Below, in pieces: positions 40,420 to 49,513 of a stretch of 64,000 nucleotides of DNA; the first letter of the stretch is position 1, and every line of letters starts with the position of its first letter. A model generated the notes under the pieces. The model was not told the origin of the DNA and made no database searches. It worked only from the letters and a program-made list of their open reading frames with translations. Origin of the DNA: Pseudonocardia autotrophica. Its GTDB lineage: Bacteria > Actinomycetota > Actinomycetes > Mycobacteriales > Pseudonocardiaceae. Location of the stretch: assembly GCF_000717175.1 (NCBI RefSeq), contig NZ_JNYD01000009.1:1-64000 (forward strand), read 5' to 3'. The translations under genes and the position numbers were made by a program.

Positions 40420-42345
40420 ATGGCCCGCGACCCGGATCCGGACCCCACCGCGGGGTCCGGTGCTGCCCCGGACCGGCCGTCGGGGCCGTTCCGCGGGCTG
40501 CGGGACCGGCTGCGCGCCCGGCTCGGGGTCCGGACGACGACCGCGCTGGCCGCCGCGCTCACCGTCGGGGTCGTGCTCCTCGTGGCCGGGGCGATCCTGG
40601 TGCTCGGGCTCAACGCGCTGCTGCGGATGCAGCTGGTCAACGCCGCCACCCAGCAGGCGACCCAGCTCGGCGAGCGGGTCGCGGCGAACTTCGCCGACAC
40701 CGAGGACGTCAAGCGCAACGCCGTCCAGGCCACGGGCAAGCGGTCCGACCTGGTCGAGGTGGTCACGAACTACAACCGGGACCCCCATCGGCCGCCGGAC
40801 ATCCAGAACATCGGCTCCTCGGACCCGCTGCCGCAGTACCCCCTGATGTCCGACGTCCTGGCCGAGCCGGACGAGGTCGAGGTCGTCCACTCCACGTGGA
40901 TCACCCTCGACGACGGCAAGCACGAGGAGGTGCTGGTCGTCGCGATGGGCTTCGAGTTCCCGCCGACCGGCCAGCCCTTCACCGTGCTGGCCGCCCAGCC
41001 GCTGGACTTCCTGCACCGCGCCGTCGACACGGTGCTGGCGATGGTGCTGGTCGGCATCCCGGTGCTCGTGGTGCTGGTCGGCGGCTTCACCTATCTCTTC
41101 GCCGGACGGGCCCTGCGCCCGGTCGAGGCGATGCGCGCGCGGGTGGCGAGCATGACCGACCGGGACCTCGGCACGCGCGTGCCCGTCCCGCCGGCGCGGG
41201 ACGAGGTGGGCCGCCTCGCCGAGACCATGAACCAGATGCTCGGCCGGCTGGAGAGCGCGCAGACCACCCAGCGCCGGTTCGTCGCCGACGCCAGCCACGA
41301 GCTGCGCAGCCCGCTCGCCACGATCGCGTCGGGCCTGGAGCTGCTGGCCGGGTCGGTGGACGAGTCCGACGCGTCGACCGTCCGGACCCTGCGCGGCGAG
41401 GCGGGCCGCCTCGACCGGCTGGTCGACGGGCTGCTCCTGCTCGCCCGCTCCGACGAGCGCGGGCTGCAGCCCCGCCGCGAGGACGTCGACCTCGACGAGA
41501 TCGTCGAGGCCGAGCGCGGCCGCCCGTCCGACGTCGGCGGCGTGGCCCCCGAGGTCCGCGCCGAGCCCGTCCGGGTCTCCGGCGACCGCGCGCAGCTGGT
41601 CCGGGCGGTGCGGAACCTGGTCGACAACGCGCGCCGGCACGCCGATTCGCGGGTGCTGGTCACGCTGCGGACCGAGGGTCCCGACGCGGTGGTCGACGTC
41701 GACGACGACGGCCCCGGCGTCCCGCCCGAGGACCGCGGCCGCGTCTTCGAGCGGTTCGTGCGTCTCGACGAGGCCCGCGCCCGGTCGGACGGCGGCGCGG
41801 GGCTCGGCCTCGCGATCGTCCGGGAGATCGTGGCGGTGCACCACGGCGGCGTCGAGGTGCTCGACTCGGCGCTGGGCGGGGCGCTGTTCCGGCTGCGGCT
41901 GCCCCGCACCGAGACGTCGGCCGAGCCCGAGCCGGGGCCGGAGGGGCCGCCGCCCGGGGACGGGACGTCCGACGCGGCGGACCCCGGCGACCTGCGGGAC
42001 GACCGACCGACCGGCCCGCTGCCCGTCCTCACCCCGCCGGCCCGCGAGACCCCGACCCGCGAGACCCCGCCGACCCGCGAGCCGGAGACCGCGCCGGTAC
42101 CGCGCGAGCCCGCCACTCGGCCGGTGCCCGCCGGCCGTCGGCCCTCGCCGGTGCCGCACGAGCAGGAGACCGCGCCCGTGCCGCGTCCGTCGCCGGTCCC
42201 GCGTGGGAGCCATGAGCGTGGGAGCCATGAGGACGAGCGGGTCCGGCCCGCGACGTCGGTGCCGATCCGGCTCGGCGACGCGCTCTCGCCCGCGGACGTC
42301 AATCCGACGGCGCCGATCCCCGTCGTCCGGCCGCCCGCCCGCTGA
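40420..42345 (+). CDS. Sensor histidine kinase with long proline-rich tail
   Basis: A 641-residue kinase. Two transmembrane helices (about 42-66 and 205-230) flank an extracytoplasmic domain; then come HAMP (about 228-280), a HisKA domain with the phospho-His in VADASHELRSPLAT (about 292), and HATPase with NLVDNARRHA, DDDGPGVPPEDRGRVFERF and GGAGLGLAIVREIV. The last 135 residues are Pro/Arg/Glu-rich with PTRET and PVPR repeats, unusual for a kinase. TACCCT is 6 nt before the ATG, so it is leaderless. It converges on the OmpR-type regulator at 42357, its likely partner. Confidence 0.88.
   Translation: MARDPDPDPTAGSGAAPDRPSGPFRGLRDRLRARLGVRTTTALAAALTVGVVLLVAGAILVLGLNALLRMQLVNAATQQATQLGERVAANFADTEDVKRNAVQATGKRSDLVEVVTNYNRDPHRPPDIQNIGSSDPLPQYPLMSDVLAEPDEVEVVHSTWITLDDGKHEEVLVVAMGFEFPPTGQPFTVLAAQPLDFLHRAVDTVLAMVLVGIPVLVVLVGGFTYLFAGRALRPVEAMRARVASMTDRDLGTRVPVPPARDEVGRLAETMNQMLGRLESAQTTQRRFVADASHELRSPLATIASGLELLAGSVDESDASTVRTLRGEAGRLDRLVDGLLLLARSDERGLQPRREDVDLDEIVEAERGRPSDVGGVAPEVRAEPVRVSGDRAQLVRAVRNLVDNARRHADSRVLVTLRTEGPDAVVDVDDDGPGVPPEDRGRVFERFVRLDEARARSDGGAGLGLAIVREIVAVHHGGVEVLDSALGGALFRLRLPRTETSAEPEPGPEGPPPGDGTSDAADPGDLRDDRPTGPLPVLTPPARETPTRETPPTREPETAPVPREPATRPVPAGRRPSPVPHEQETAPVPRPSPVPRGSHERGSHEDERVRPATSVPIRLGDALSPADVNPTAPIPVVRPPAR
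42202..42231 (+). repeat. Perfect 15-bp tandem duplication in the kinase tail
   Basis: CGTGGGAGCCATGAG occurs twice in tandem (42202-42216 and 42217-42231), encoding the repeated RGSHE. It is in frame and probably slippage-prone. Confidence 0.75.
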
Positions 42346-42356
42346 GCCGGAAGCCG

Positions 42357-43031
42357 TCAGGCCGGCTCGACCATCCGGTACCCGACGCCGCGCAGCGTCT
42401 CGATGGTCTGCGTGCCGAAGGGCGCGTCGATCTTCTTGCGGACGTAGCCCACGTAGACCTCGACGACGTTGACCTCGCCCTCGTAGTGCGCGTCCCAGAC
42501 CGCACGGAGGATGTCGGTCTTGGTCACGACCTCGCCCGCGTGCCGCATGAGGTGCTCGAGCACGCCGAACTCGCGCGGGGTCAGGGTGATCTCGGTGTCG
42601 CCGCGGTGCACGCGGTGCCGGGCCGGGTCGAGCTTCAGGTCGCCGACGGACAGCACGGTGGGCCGGGCGTCGCCGGCGCGGCGCTGCAGGGCGCGTAGCC
42701 GGGCCAGCAGCACGACGAACGAGAAGGGCTTGGTGAGGTAGTCGTCCGCCCCCAGGTCGAAGGCGTCGGCCTCGTCGTACTCGCCGTCCTTCGCGGTCAG
42801 CATCAGTACCGGGCTCCACACGCCGGCGGCCCGCAGCTGCTGCAGGATCCGGTACCCGGACAGGCCGGGGAGCATGATGTCGAGGATGACGACGTCGTAT
42901 CCCCCCTGGATCGCGGCGTCCAGGCCCGAGGGGCCGTCGTGCCGGACGTCGACCGCGTGGCCCTCGCGGGCCAGCCCGCGGCGGACCATCTCGGCCAGCG
43001 GGCGCTCGTCCTCCACCAGCAGCAGGCGCAC
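42357..43031 (-). CDS. OmpR-family response regulator
   Basis: A 224-residue regulator. The receiver domain has LLVEDE (acidic pocket), the phospho-Asp in VVILDIMLPGLSGY (about residue 49), TAKD and the Lys in YLTKPFSFVVLL. The C-terminal winged helix has ITLTPREFGVLEHLMRHAGEVVTKTDILRAVWD and RGVGYRMVEPA. GTG 43031, giving VRLLLVEDE, lies 7 nt after TACGGT (43044-43039, minus), so it is preferred to GTG 43040. It faces the kinase gene tail-to-tail with 11 bp between stops and is divergent from accD1. Confidence 0.9.
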   Translation of the reverse strand: MRLLLVEDERPLAEMVRRGLAREGHAVDVRHDGPSGLDAAIQGGYDVVILDIMLPGLSGYRILQQLRAAGVWSPVLMLTAKDGEYDEADAFDLGADDYLTKPFSFVVLLARLRALQRRAGDARPTVLSVGDLKLDPARHRVHRGDTEITLTPREFGVLEHLMRHAGEVVTKTDILRAVWDAHYEGEVNVVEVYVGYVRKKIDAPFGTQTIETLRGVGYRMVEPA

Positions 43032-43086
43032 GAGGAGCACCGTAGGGCCCGCGGCTGTGACGTTCCTGAGGGGACTGGCGCTCCGT

Positions 43087-43121
43087 GTTAATGACCGCTA
43101 ACCTAGTTAACGATCGCTAAC
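43087..43121. promoter_or_regulatory. Two tandem TetR operators and promoter of the accD1 operon
   Basis: GTTAATGACCGCTAAC (43087-43102) and GTTAACGATCGCTAAC (43106-43121) match GTTAnCGnnCGnTAAC; their centres are 19 bp apart, about two helical turns. TAACCT (43099-43104) between them is a plausible -10. The motif matches the site upstream of the tetR at 39751. Confidence 0.72.
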
Positions 43122-43142
43122 CGATCCGACGAGGGACGGCAG

Positions 43143-44768
43143 ATGCAGGGTGTGGCGAGGCGCTCCGGGGCCGCAGCTCCGGTGCTGGGCAGCAAGGTCG
43201 ACCCCGGGGCGGAGCAGTTCGCCCGCAACGCGGAGTCGCACCGCTCGCTGGTGGCGGACCTGAACGCGCAGCTGGCGGCGGCGCGGCTGGGCGGCCCGGA
43301 GCGGTCGCGGCAGCGGCACGTGGAGCGCGGGAAGTTGTTGCCGCGGGACCGGGTGGACTCGCTGGTGGATCCGGGGTCGCCGTTTTTGGAGCTGTCGCCG
43401 TTGGCGGCGCACGGGCTCTACGGCGGGGACGCGCCGGCCGCGGGGATGATCACCGGGGTGGGGCGGGTCGCGGGCCGGGAGTGCGTGATCGTGGCCAACG
43501 ACGCCACGGTCAAGGGCGGCACCTACTACCCGATGACGGTGAAGAAGCACCTGCGGGCGCAGGAGGTGGCGCTGCACAACCGGCTGCCGTGCGTGTACCT
43601 GGTGGACTCGGGTGGGGCGTACCTGCCGGCGCAGGACGAGGTGTTCCCGGACCGAGAGCACTTCGGGCGGATCTTCTACAACCAGGCGCAGATGTCCGGG
43701 AAGGGGATCCCGCAGATCGCGGCGGTGCTGGGTTCGTGCACCGCGGGCGGGGCGTACGTGCCGGCCATGAGCGACGAGGCGGTGATCGTCCGCAACCAGG
43801 GCACGATCTTCCTGGGCGGTCCGCCGCTGGTGAAGGCCGCGACCGGTGAGGTGGTCACGGCCGAGGAGCTGGGCGGCGGCGACCTGCACTCCAAGATCTC
43901 CGGCGTCACGGATCATCTGGCGAACGACGACGCGCACGCGCTGCGGATCGTCCGGTCGATCGTCGGCACGCTCGGGCCGCGGGTGGCGCCGCCGTGGGAG
44001 CGGGAGCCGACCGAGGCGCCGGTGGTGGACCCGGGCGAGCTGTACGGGGCGGTGCCGACGGACTCGCGGATCCCGTACGACGTGCGTGAGGTGATCGCGC
44101 GGGTCGTGGACGGGTCGCGGTTCCACGAGTTCAAGGCCGAGTACGGCACGACGCTGGTCACGGGCTTCGCGCACATCCACGGCCACCCGGTCGGGATCAT
44201 CGCGAACAACGGGATCCTGTTCTCCGAGTCGGCCATGAAGGGCGCGCACTTCATCGAGCTGTGCGACCAGCGCGGGATCCCGCTGGTGTTCCTGCAGAAC
44301 ATCACCGGGTTCATGGTCGGCCGGGAGTACGAGGCCGGCGGGATCGCCCGCAACGGCGCCAAGCTCGTCACCGCCGTCGCCTCGACCCGGGTGCCGAAGC
44401 TGACCGTGGTGATCGGCGGGTCGTTCGGCGCGGGGAACTACGCGATGTGCGGGCGGGCCTACTCGCCGCGGTTCCTGTTCATGTGGCCCAACGCCCGGAT
44501 CTCGGTCATGGGCGGCGAGCAGGCCGCCACCGTGCTCGGCACGGTCGGGTCGGGCGCGGGCAACGGGGACGCCGCGGCGCAGGAGGAGCTCAAGGAGCGG
44601 ATCCGCGCCCAGTACGAGACCCAGGGCCACCCCTACTACTCCACCGCCCGGATCTGGGACGACGGCGTGATCGACCCCGCCGACACCCGCACGGTCCTGG
44701 GCCTGTCGCTGTCGATCGCCGCGAACGCCCCGCTGGGCGACCCGGCCTTCGGCGTCTTCCGGATGTGA
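43143..44768 (+). CDS. accD1: Acyl-CoA carboxylase beta (carboxyltransferase) subunit, AccD1/MccB-like
   Basis: A 541-residue carboxyltransferase that moves CO2 from biotin to an acyl-CoA. The crotonase-fold N and C halves are both present, with [75 protein letters not shown] and [17 protein letters not shown]. This set is typical of 3-methylcrotonyl-CoA carboxylase beta rather than propionyl-CoA carboxylase. With accA1 and fadE19 it reproduces the mycobacterial leucine-degradation cluster order. A GAGGG site precedes ATG 43143. Confidence 0.92.
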   Translation: MQGVARRSGAAAPVLGSKVDPGAEQFARNAESHRSLVADLNAQLAAARLGGPERSRQRHVERGKLLPRDRVDSLVDPGSPFLELSPLAAHGLYGGDAPAAGMITGVGRVAGRECVIVANDATVKGGTYYPMTVKKHLRAQEVALHNRLPCVYLVDSGGAYLPAQDEVFPDREHFGRIFYNQAQMSGKGIPQIAAVLGSCTAGGAYVPAMSDEAVIVRNQGTIFLGGPPLVKAATGEVVTAEELGGGDLHSKISGVTDHLANDDAHALRIVRSIVGTLGPRVAPPWEREPTEAPVVDPGELYGAVPTDSRIPYDVREVIARVVDGSRFHEFKAEYGTTLVTGFAHIHGHPVGIIANNGILFSESAMKGAHFIELCDQRGIPLVFLQNITGFMVGREYEAGGIARNGAKLVTAVASTRVPKLTVVIGGSFGAGNYAMCGRAYSPRFLFMWPNARISVMGGEQAATVLGTVGSGAGNGDAAAQEELKERIRAQYETQGHPYYSTARIWDDGVIDPADTRTVLGLSLSIAANAPLGDPAFGVFRM

Positions 44769-44773
44769 GCAGC

Positions 44774-46771
44774 ATGTTCTCGACAGTTCTGGTGGCCAAC
44801 CGCGGGGAGATCGCGGTCCGTGTCATCCGCACCCTGCGCGCCCTCGGCATCCGCTCCGTGGCGGTGTACTCCGACGCCGACGCGGGCGCCCCGCACGTGG
44901 CCGCCGCCGACGTCGCGGTGCGGCTCGGTCCGGCGGCGGCGTCGGAGTCCTATCTGGCGATCGACACGGTGATCGAGGCGGCGAAGGCCACCGGGGCGGA
45001 GGCGATCCACCCCGGCTACGGCTTCCTGAGCGAGAACACCGCGTTCGCCGCGGCCTGCGAGGCGGCCGGGATCGTGTTCGTCGGCCCGCCGTCGTCGGCG
45101 ATCGAGGCGATGGGCGACAAGATCCGCGCCAAGCAGACCGTGGCCAAGGCGGGCGTGCCGGTGGTCCCGGGCTCGGACGGCGTCGGCCTGTCCGACGCCG
45201 ACCTGGCCCTGGCCGTGGAGCAGGTCGGGTTCCCGGTGCTGCTCAAGCCCTCCGCCGGGGGCGGCGGGAAGGGCATGCGCGAGGTCCACCGCGCCGAGGA
45301 CCTGACGGACGCGATCGCCTCCGCGCGCCGCGAGGCGCGCGGCTCGTTCGGCGACGACACCCTGCTGGTCGAGCGGCTGATCACCACCCCGCGGCACATC
45401 GAGATCCAGGTGCTGGCCGACACGCACGGCAACGTGGTGCACCTGGGCGAGCGGGAGTGCTCGCTGCAGCGCCGGCACCAGAAGATCGTCGAGGAGGCGC
45501 CCTCGCCGCTGCTCACCCCCGCGCAGCGCGAGGCGATGGGCCAGGCGGCCTGCGAGGCCGCCCGCGCGTGCGGGTACGTCGGCGCGGGCACCGTGGAGTT
45601 CATCGTCGCCGGCGACCGGCCGGACCAGTGGTTCTTCATGGAGATGAACACCCGGCTGCAGGTCGAGCACCCGGTGACCGAGGAGGTCTACGGGGTCGAC
45701 CTGGTCGAGGCGCAGCTGCGGGTGGCCGCCGGGGAGACGGCGCCGTGGCCGGCCGAGCTCACCCCGCGCGGGCACGCGATCGAGGTCCGGTTGTACGCCG
45801 AGGACCCGGCGTCGGGGTTCCTGCCCACCGGCGGGCGGATCCTGGCCCTGCGCGAGCCGCGGAGCGTCCGGGTGGACTCCGGCGTGGCCGAGGGCGGGGT
45901 CGTCGGCTCGGACTACGACCCGATGCTGTCGAAGATCATCGCGTCCGGCACCGACCGGGCCGAGGCGCTGCGCAAGCTCGACGCCGCGCTCGGCGAGACC
46001 GTGCTGCTCGGGCTGGGCACCAACATCGGGTTCCTGCGCGCGCTGCTGGCCGACCCGGACGTCCGCGCCGGGGACCTGGACACCGGGCTGGTCGGGCGTC
46101 GTCTCGAGGCGTTGACCACCCACGACCTGCCGGCCGACGTCGTCGGGGTGGCGACGGGCCTGGCCCTGCTCGACCTGGAGCCGGGCGGGCCGGTGACCGA
46201 CCCGTTCGACATCCCCGGTGGCTGGCGGATCGGCGAGGCGGCCTGGACGACCCGACGGCTGGTCGTCGCCGGTCACGAGCCGGTCGAGGTCCGCTCCCGC
46301 GGCCGCGCCGCCGACGCCGAACTGTCCGTCGACGGCGGCGAGCCCTTCCGCACGTCGACCCGGCTCACGGGCACCGGCGTCACGCACTCCCAGGCCGGCG
46401 TGACCAGGGAGTACGCCATTGCCCGGGACGAGTCCGGGGTGCACTGGATCGGACGCGACGGCCTGGTCTGGGCCGTGCGCGAGCAGGAGGCCCTCGAGGC
46501 CGCGGCCGAGGAGGCCGCCGCCGGGGCGGGCGGGCCCGTGCTCTCCCCGATGCCCGGCACCGTGACCGTCGTCGAGGTCACCGAGGGTCAGCAGGTCACG
46601 GCGGGTCAGACGCTCGTCGTGGTCGAGGCCATGAAGATGGAGCACGTGCTCACCGCGCCCGTCGACGGCACGGTCCGCGAGCTGCGCGCGCGCCCCGGCG
46701 GAACGGTCGCGAAGGACGCCGTCCTCCTCGTCGTCGAGGTGGACACAGAAGGAGACACCGATGGATCTTGA
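44774..46771 (+). CDS. accA1: Acyl-CoA carboxylase alpha (biotin carboxylase/BCCP) subunit, AccA1/MccA-like
   Basis: A 665-residue biotin-dependent subunit. The biotin carboxylase domain (1-450) has FSTVLVANRGEIAVRVIRT, KPSAGGGGKGMREV, EAPSPLL and MNTRLQVEHPVTE; a BT-type domain follows; the C-terminal BCCP carries the biotinyl Lys in VVEAMKMEHVL (about residue 627). It carboxylates its biotin with ATP and bicarbonate and partners with the upstream AccD1. ATG 44774 lies 5 nt after the accD1 stop; a GTGA-overlapping GTG 44765 is an alternative. The 3' end overlaps fadE19 by 11 bp. Confidence 0.93.
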   Translation: MFSTVLVANRGEIAVRVIRTLRALGIRSVAVYSDADAGAPHVAAADVAVRLGPAAASESYLAIDTVIEAAKATGAEAIHPGYGFLSENTAFAAACEAAGIVFVGPPSSAIEAMGDKIRAKQTVAKAGVPVVPGSDGVGLSDADLALAVEQVGFPVLLKPSAGGGGKGMREVHRAEDLTDAIASARREARGSFGDDTLLVERLITTPRHIEIQVLADTHGNVVHLGERECSLQRRHQKIVEEAPSPLLTPAQREAMGQAACEAARACGYVGAGTVEFIVAGDRPDQWFFMEMNTRLQVEHPVTEEVYGVDLVEAQLRVAAGETAPWPAELTPRGHAIEVRLYAEDPASGFLPTGGRILALREPRSVRVDSGVAEGGVVGSDYDPMLSKIIASGTDRAEALRKLDAALGETVLLGLGTNIGFLRALLADPDVRAGDLDTGLVGRRLEALTTHDLPADVVGVATGLALLDLEPGGPVTDPFDIPGGWRIGEAAWTTRRLVVAGHEPVEVRSRGRAADAELSVDGGEPFRTSTRLTGTGVTHSQAGVTREYAIARDESGVHWIGRDGLVWAVREQEALEAAAEEAAAGAGGPVLSPMPGTVTVVEVTEGQQVTAGQTLVVVEAMKMEHVLTAPVDGTVRELRARPGGTVAKDAVLLVVEVDTEGDTDGS

Positions 46772-47906
46772 GCTGTCCGAGGAGCACGCGGCACTGCGGG
46801 CGACCGTCGAGGACTTCGCGCAGAAGGAGGTCGCCCCGGTCATCGGGGAGTTCTACGAGCGCGGCGAGTTCCCGTACGAGCTGGTGCGCAAGATGGGCGC
46901 GATGGGCCTGTTCGGCCTGCCGATCGCCGAGGAGCACGGCGGTATGGGCGGCGACTACTTCGCCCTCTGCCTCGCCCTGGAGGAGCTGGCGCGGGTCGAC
47001 TCCTCCGTCGCGATCACCCTGGAGGCGGGCGTCTCGCTGGGCGCCATGCCGATCAGCCGGTTCGGCAGCGACGAGCAGAAGGCGAAGTGGCTGCCCCAGC
47101 TCGCCGCGGGCGAGAAGCTCGGCGCGTTCGGGCTGACCGAGCCCGGCGGCGGCTCCGACGCCGGCGCCACCCGCACCACCGCCAAGCTCGACGGCGACGA
47201 GTGGGTGATCAACGGGTCGAAGTGCTTCATCACCAACTCCGGCACGGACATCACCGAGATCGTCACCGTCACCGCGGTCACCGGTGAGCGGGACGGCAAG
47301 AAGGAGATCTCCGCGATCGTCGTGCCGTCCGGGACGCCCGGGTTCACGGTGAGCGAGAAGTACTCGAAGGTCGGCTGGTCGGCGTCGGACACCCGCGAGC
47401 TGTTCTTCGACGACGTCCGGGTGCCGGCGGAGAACCTGCTCGGCGAGCGCGGCCGCGGCTACGCCCAGTTCCTGTCCATCCTGGACGAGGGGCGGATCGC
47501 GATCGCCGCGCTGTCGGTCGGGCTGGCCCAGGGCTGCGTCGACGAGTCGCTGCGCTACGCCCACGAGCGCGAGGCCTTCGGTCACCCGATCGGCCACTAC
47601 CAGGCGATCCAGTTCAAGATCGCCGACATGGAGGTCCGGGCGCACACCGCGCGGCTGGCCTACTACGCCGCCGCGGCGAAGATGCTGAAGGGCCAGCCCT
47701 TCAAGAAGGAGGCGGCCATCGCGAAGCTGGTGTCCTCCAACGCCGCGATGGACAACGCCCGGGACGCCACGCAGATCTTCGGCGGCTACGGCTTCATGAA
47801 CGAGTACCCGGTCGGCCGCTTCTACCGGGACGCCAAGATCCTGGAGATCGGCGAGGGGACCTCCGAGGTCCAGCGCATGTTGATCGCCCGGCACCTGGGT
47901 CTGTAG
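46761..47906 (+). CDS. fadE19: Acyl-CoA dehydrogenase, FadE19/isovaleryl-CoA dehydrogenase-like
   Basis: A standard-length ACAD of 381 residues. FAD/substrate motifs: FGLTEPGGGSDAGATRTTA, KCFITNSGTDI, GWSASDTRELFFDDVRVPAENLLG, EREAFGHPIGHYQAIQFKIADM, DATQIFGGYGFMNEYPVGRFYRDAKILEIGEGTSEVQRMLIARHLGL in segments. The catalytic Glu is in EGTSE. In the order accD1-accA1-fadE19 it should oxidise isovaleryl-CoA or a related branched acyl-CoA, giving the substrate for the carboxylase. An AGAAGGAG site inside accA1 precedes the ATG, so it is translationally linked. Confidence 0.92.
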   Translation: MDLELSEEHAALRATVEDFAQKEVAPVIGEFYERGEFPYELVRKMGAMGLFGLPIAEEHGGMGGDYFALCLALEELARVDSSVAITLEAGVSLGAMPISRFGSDEQKAKWLPQLAAGEKLGAFGLTEPGGGSDAGATRTTAKLDGDEWVINGSKCFITNSGTDITEIVTVTAVTGERDGKKEISAIVVPSGTPGFTVSEKYSKVGWSASDTRELFFDDVRVPAENLLGERGRGYAQFLSILDEGRIAIAALSVGLAQGCVDESLRYAHEREAFGHPIGHYQAIQFKIADMEVRAHTARLAYYAAAAKMLKGQPFKKEAAIAKLVSSNAAMDNARDATQIFGGYGFMNEYPVGRFYRDAKILEIGEGTSEVQRMLIARHLGL

Positions 47907-47984
47907 GCGCCCGTCCGGGACGCGGTAGGTTGCCCTCGCGCCGGGCTTGCAGCAAGGGCCCGGCGGACCGGGGGAGGAGCCGAC

Positions 47985-48374
47985 GTGGCCAGCTGGACCG
48001 ATCTGGTGTCCTACGTGCGGGTGCGGTACGAGGTGATGCGCTCGACCGACACCGAGCTGTGGTTCAACCTGCCGACCACGGAGGACCGCACCCAGCTGGT
48101 GGTCGTCCGCAGCGTGACGGGCGAGGACGACCTCCCGTGGGCGCAGATCGCCTCACCCGTCGGCAAGCTCGGCGACCTCGACCTGTCGACGCTGCTGGCG
48201 AAGGCGGGCGAGTCGGTGGTCGGCGGCGTCGCCTCGCAGGACGGGGTGGTGGTGTTCCGCCACTCCATCCCGCTGCACGAGGGCGAGGTCACGGCCTTCG
48301 ACCGGCCCTTCCAGCTCGTCGTGAAGGTCGCGGACCAGCTCGAGGAGCTCCTCACCGGGCGGGACGAGCACTAG
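47985..48374 (+). CDS. Conserved-looking protein of unknown function
   Basis: A 129-residue acidic soluble protein, MASWTDLVSYVRVRYEVMRSTDTELWFNLPTTEDRTQ..., with alternating beta strands and a C-terminal helix (FQLVVKVADQLEELLTG). The general look resembles YbjN/type III chaperone-like sensory folds, but I do not claim membership. TAGGTT (47931-47936) could be its -10, and GGGGGAGGAG precedes the GTG at 47985. Its stop lies 1 bp from that of the convergent small gene. Confidence 0.7.
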   Translation: MASWTDLVSYVRVRYEVMRSTDTELWFNLPTTEDRTQLVVVRSVTGEDDLPWAQIASPVGKLGDLDLSTLLAKAGESVVGGVASQDGVVVFRHSIPLHEGEVTAFDRPFQLVVKVADQLEELLTGRDEH

Positions 48375-48375
48375 C

Positions 48376-48549
48376 TCAGCCCACGGGCAGCGGTTCCAGC
48401 GCCTGCTCGACGACGGTGCGCAGCCGGGCCAGCAGCTGATCGGCCTCGGCCCAGGTGAGGGCACCGGTGGCGACGCCGCCCCGGATCTCCTCCGCCACGG
48501 CCCGCGCGAAGCGGGTGGACCACTCGTGCCGCTGCTGCCCGTCCGTCAT
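48376..48549 (-). CDS. Small protein of unknown function
   Basis: A 57-residue protein, MTDGQQRHEWSTRFARAVAEEIRGGVATGALTWAEADQLLARLRTVVEQALEPLPVG in outline: two amphipathic helices with no cysteines or signal. CACACT lies 6 nt before the ATG, the leaderless pattern, which supports its being real. It is convergent with the 129-residue gene. Function unknown. Confidence 0.5.
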   Translation of the reverse strand: MTDGQQRHEWSTRFARAVAEEIRGGVATGALTWAEADQLLARLRTVVEQALEPLPVG

Positions 48550-48555
48550 CGGCAC

Positions 48556-48620
48556 AGTGTGACCTGTGTCATTGATCACCCCTGATCCGGGGGTCACTCG
48601 TGTCACGGCAGTCACTGCGG
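48556..48620. promoter_or_regulatory. GTCAC/TGACC-rich intergenic segment
   Basis: Between the small gene and surE (48550-48697) are several GTCAC/GTGAC half-sites (at about 48559, 48593, 48601 and 48609) and TGATCA. They may be a binding cluster for an unidentified regulator; no single clean palindrome stands out. Confidence 0.25.
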
Positions 48621-48697
48621 TCCCGTCGGCGACGTCGAGATGAACATGCGGTGCCGCCGAGGGGGCGTGCCGACGGCGCCGTGGTGACGGAGCGTGG

Positions 48698-49465
48698 TCA
48701 GCGGTCGTCGAGCAGGCCGGGGACCGAGGAGACCGAGCGCAGCTCGCTGAGCGTGGGGTGACCCTGGGCGAGCAGGGCGACGTCCGTGCCCTCGGCGGGG
48801 ATCTCGTCGGGCTCGGAGATCGTGGTGAGCAGCGTGCCCGGCGCGCCCTCCACACCGGACTCGTGTTCCACCCGCACCTGCACGGAGCCGAAGTGGGCCA
48901 GCTCCGCCTCGCGCAGCGGGCCGATCTCGGCGGCCGGCCGGTCCGGGACGTTGAGCGAGAGCACCGTGCCGCGCGGGCGGGCGAGGAGGACCTCGAGCAC
49001 CTCCGGCAGGAGCCCCACCACGGACTCCCAGTGCGCGCCGTCGCGGCCGCGCAGGCCGCAGTCCAGCGACGTCGCCAGGCCCGACCAGCCCTTGAGGGCG
49101 CCGGTGAGCACCGCCCCGACCGTGCCGGAGTGGATCACCGCGTGCCCGACGTTGGCGCCGACGTTGATCCCCGACAGCACGATGTCCGGCCGCGGGTCGA
49201 ACCAGCCGTCGCCGGCGGCGTGCACGATGAACGCCGGGTGGGCCTCCACCGAGAAGGCCGGGACCTGCTCGAGCCCGGGCAGCACCTGCGGGTGCACCTT
49301 CACCCGCCGGCCCTCGGCCACGGCGAAGACGGACGCCCCCACGCCCGTCGAGTCGACGTGGGGCGCGGCGACGGTGACGTCGAAGCCCGCCGCGAGTGCG
49401 CCGCGGGCGAGGGCGTGGAGCCCGGGGGAGGCGATGCCGTCGTCGTTCGTGATCAGGGCGCGCAC
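48698..49465 (-). CDS. surE: 5'/3'-nucleotidase SurE
   Basis: A 255-residue SurE phosphatase that removes phosphate from nucleoside monophosphates and short polyphosphates. The metal site NDDG is at residues 7-10, followed by the Ser/Thr of VDSTGVGAS and the Asn of LSGINVGANVGHAVIHSGTVGAVLTGAL, the diagnostic SurE block. GTG 49465 is 6 nt after TAGGGT (49477-49472, minus), so it is probably leaderless. It is downstream of and co-directional with the transglutaminase-like gene, but the TAGGGT suggests an independent promoter. Confidence 0.92.
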   Translation of the reverse strand: MRALITNDDGIASPGLHALARGALAAGFDVTVAAPHVDSTGVGASVFAVAEGRRVKVHPQVLPGLEQVPAFSVEAHPAFIVHAAGDGWFDPRPDIVLSGINVGANVGHAVIHSGTVGAVLTGALKGWSGLATSLDCGLRGRDGAHWESVVGLLPEVLEVLLARPRGTVLSLNVPDRPAAEIGPLREAELAHFGSVQVRVEHESGVEGAPGTLLTTISEPDEIPAEGTDVALLAQGHPTLSELRSVSSVPGLLDDR

Positions 49466-49513
49466 GGCACGACCCTAATTCAGCCGCCTGCCTCCGAGCG
49501 GGGCTCGCTGCGC

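Noticed and set aside
47941..47970. GCCGGGC/GCCCGGC hairpin after fadE19
   Set aside because: Only a 7-bp stem with a large loop and within the leader of the next gene; not convincing as a terminator.
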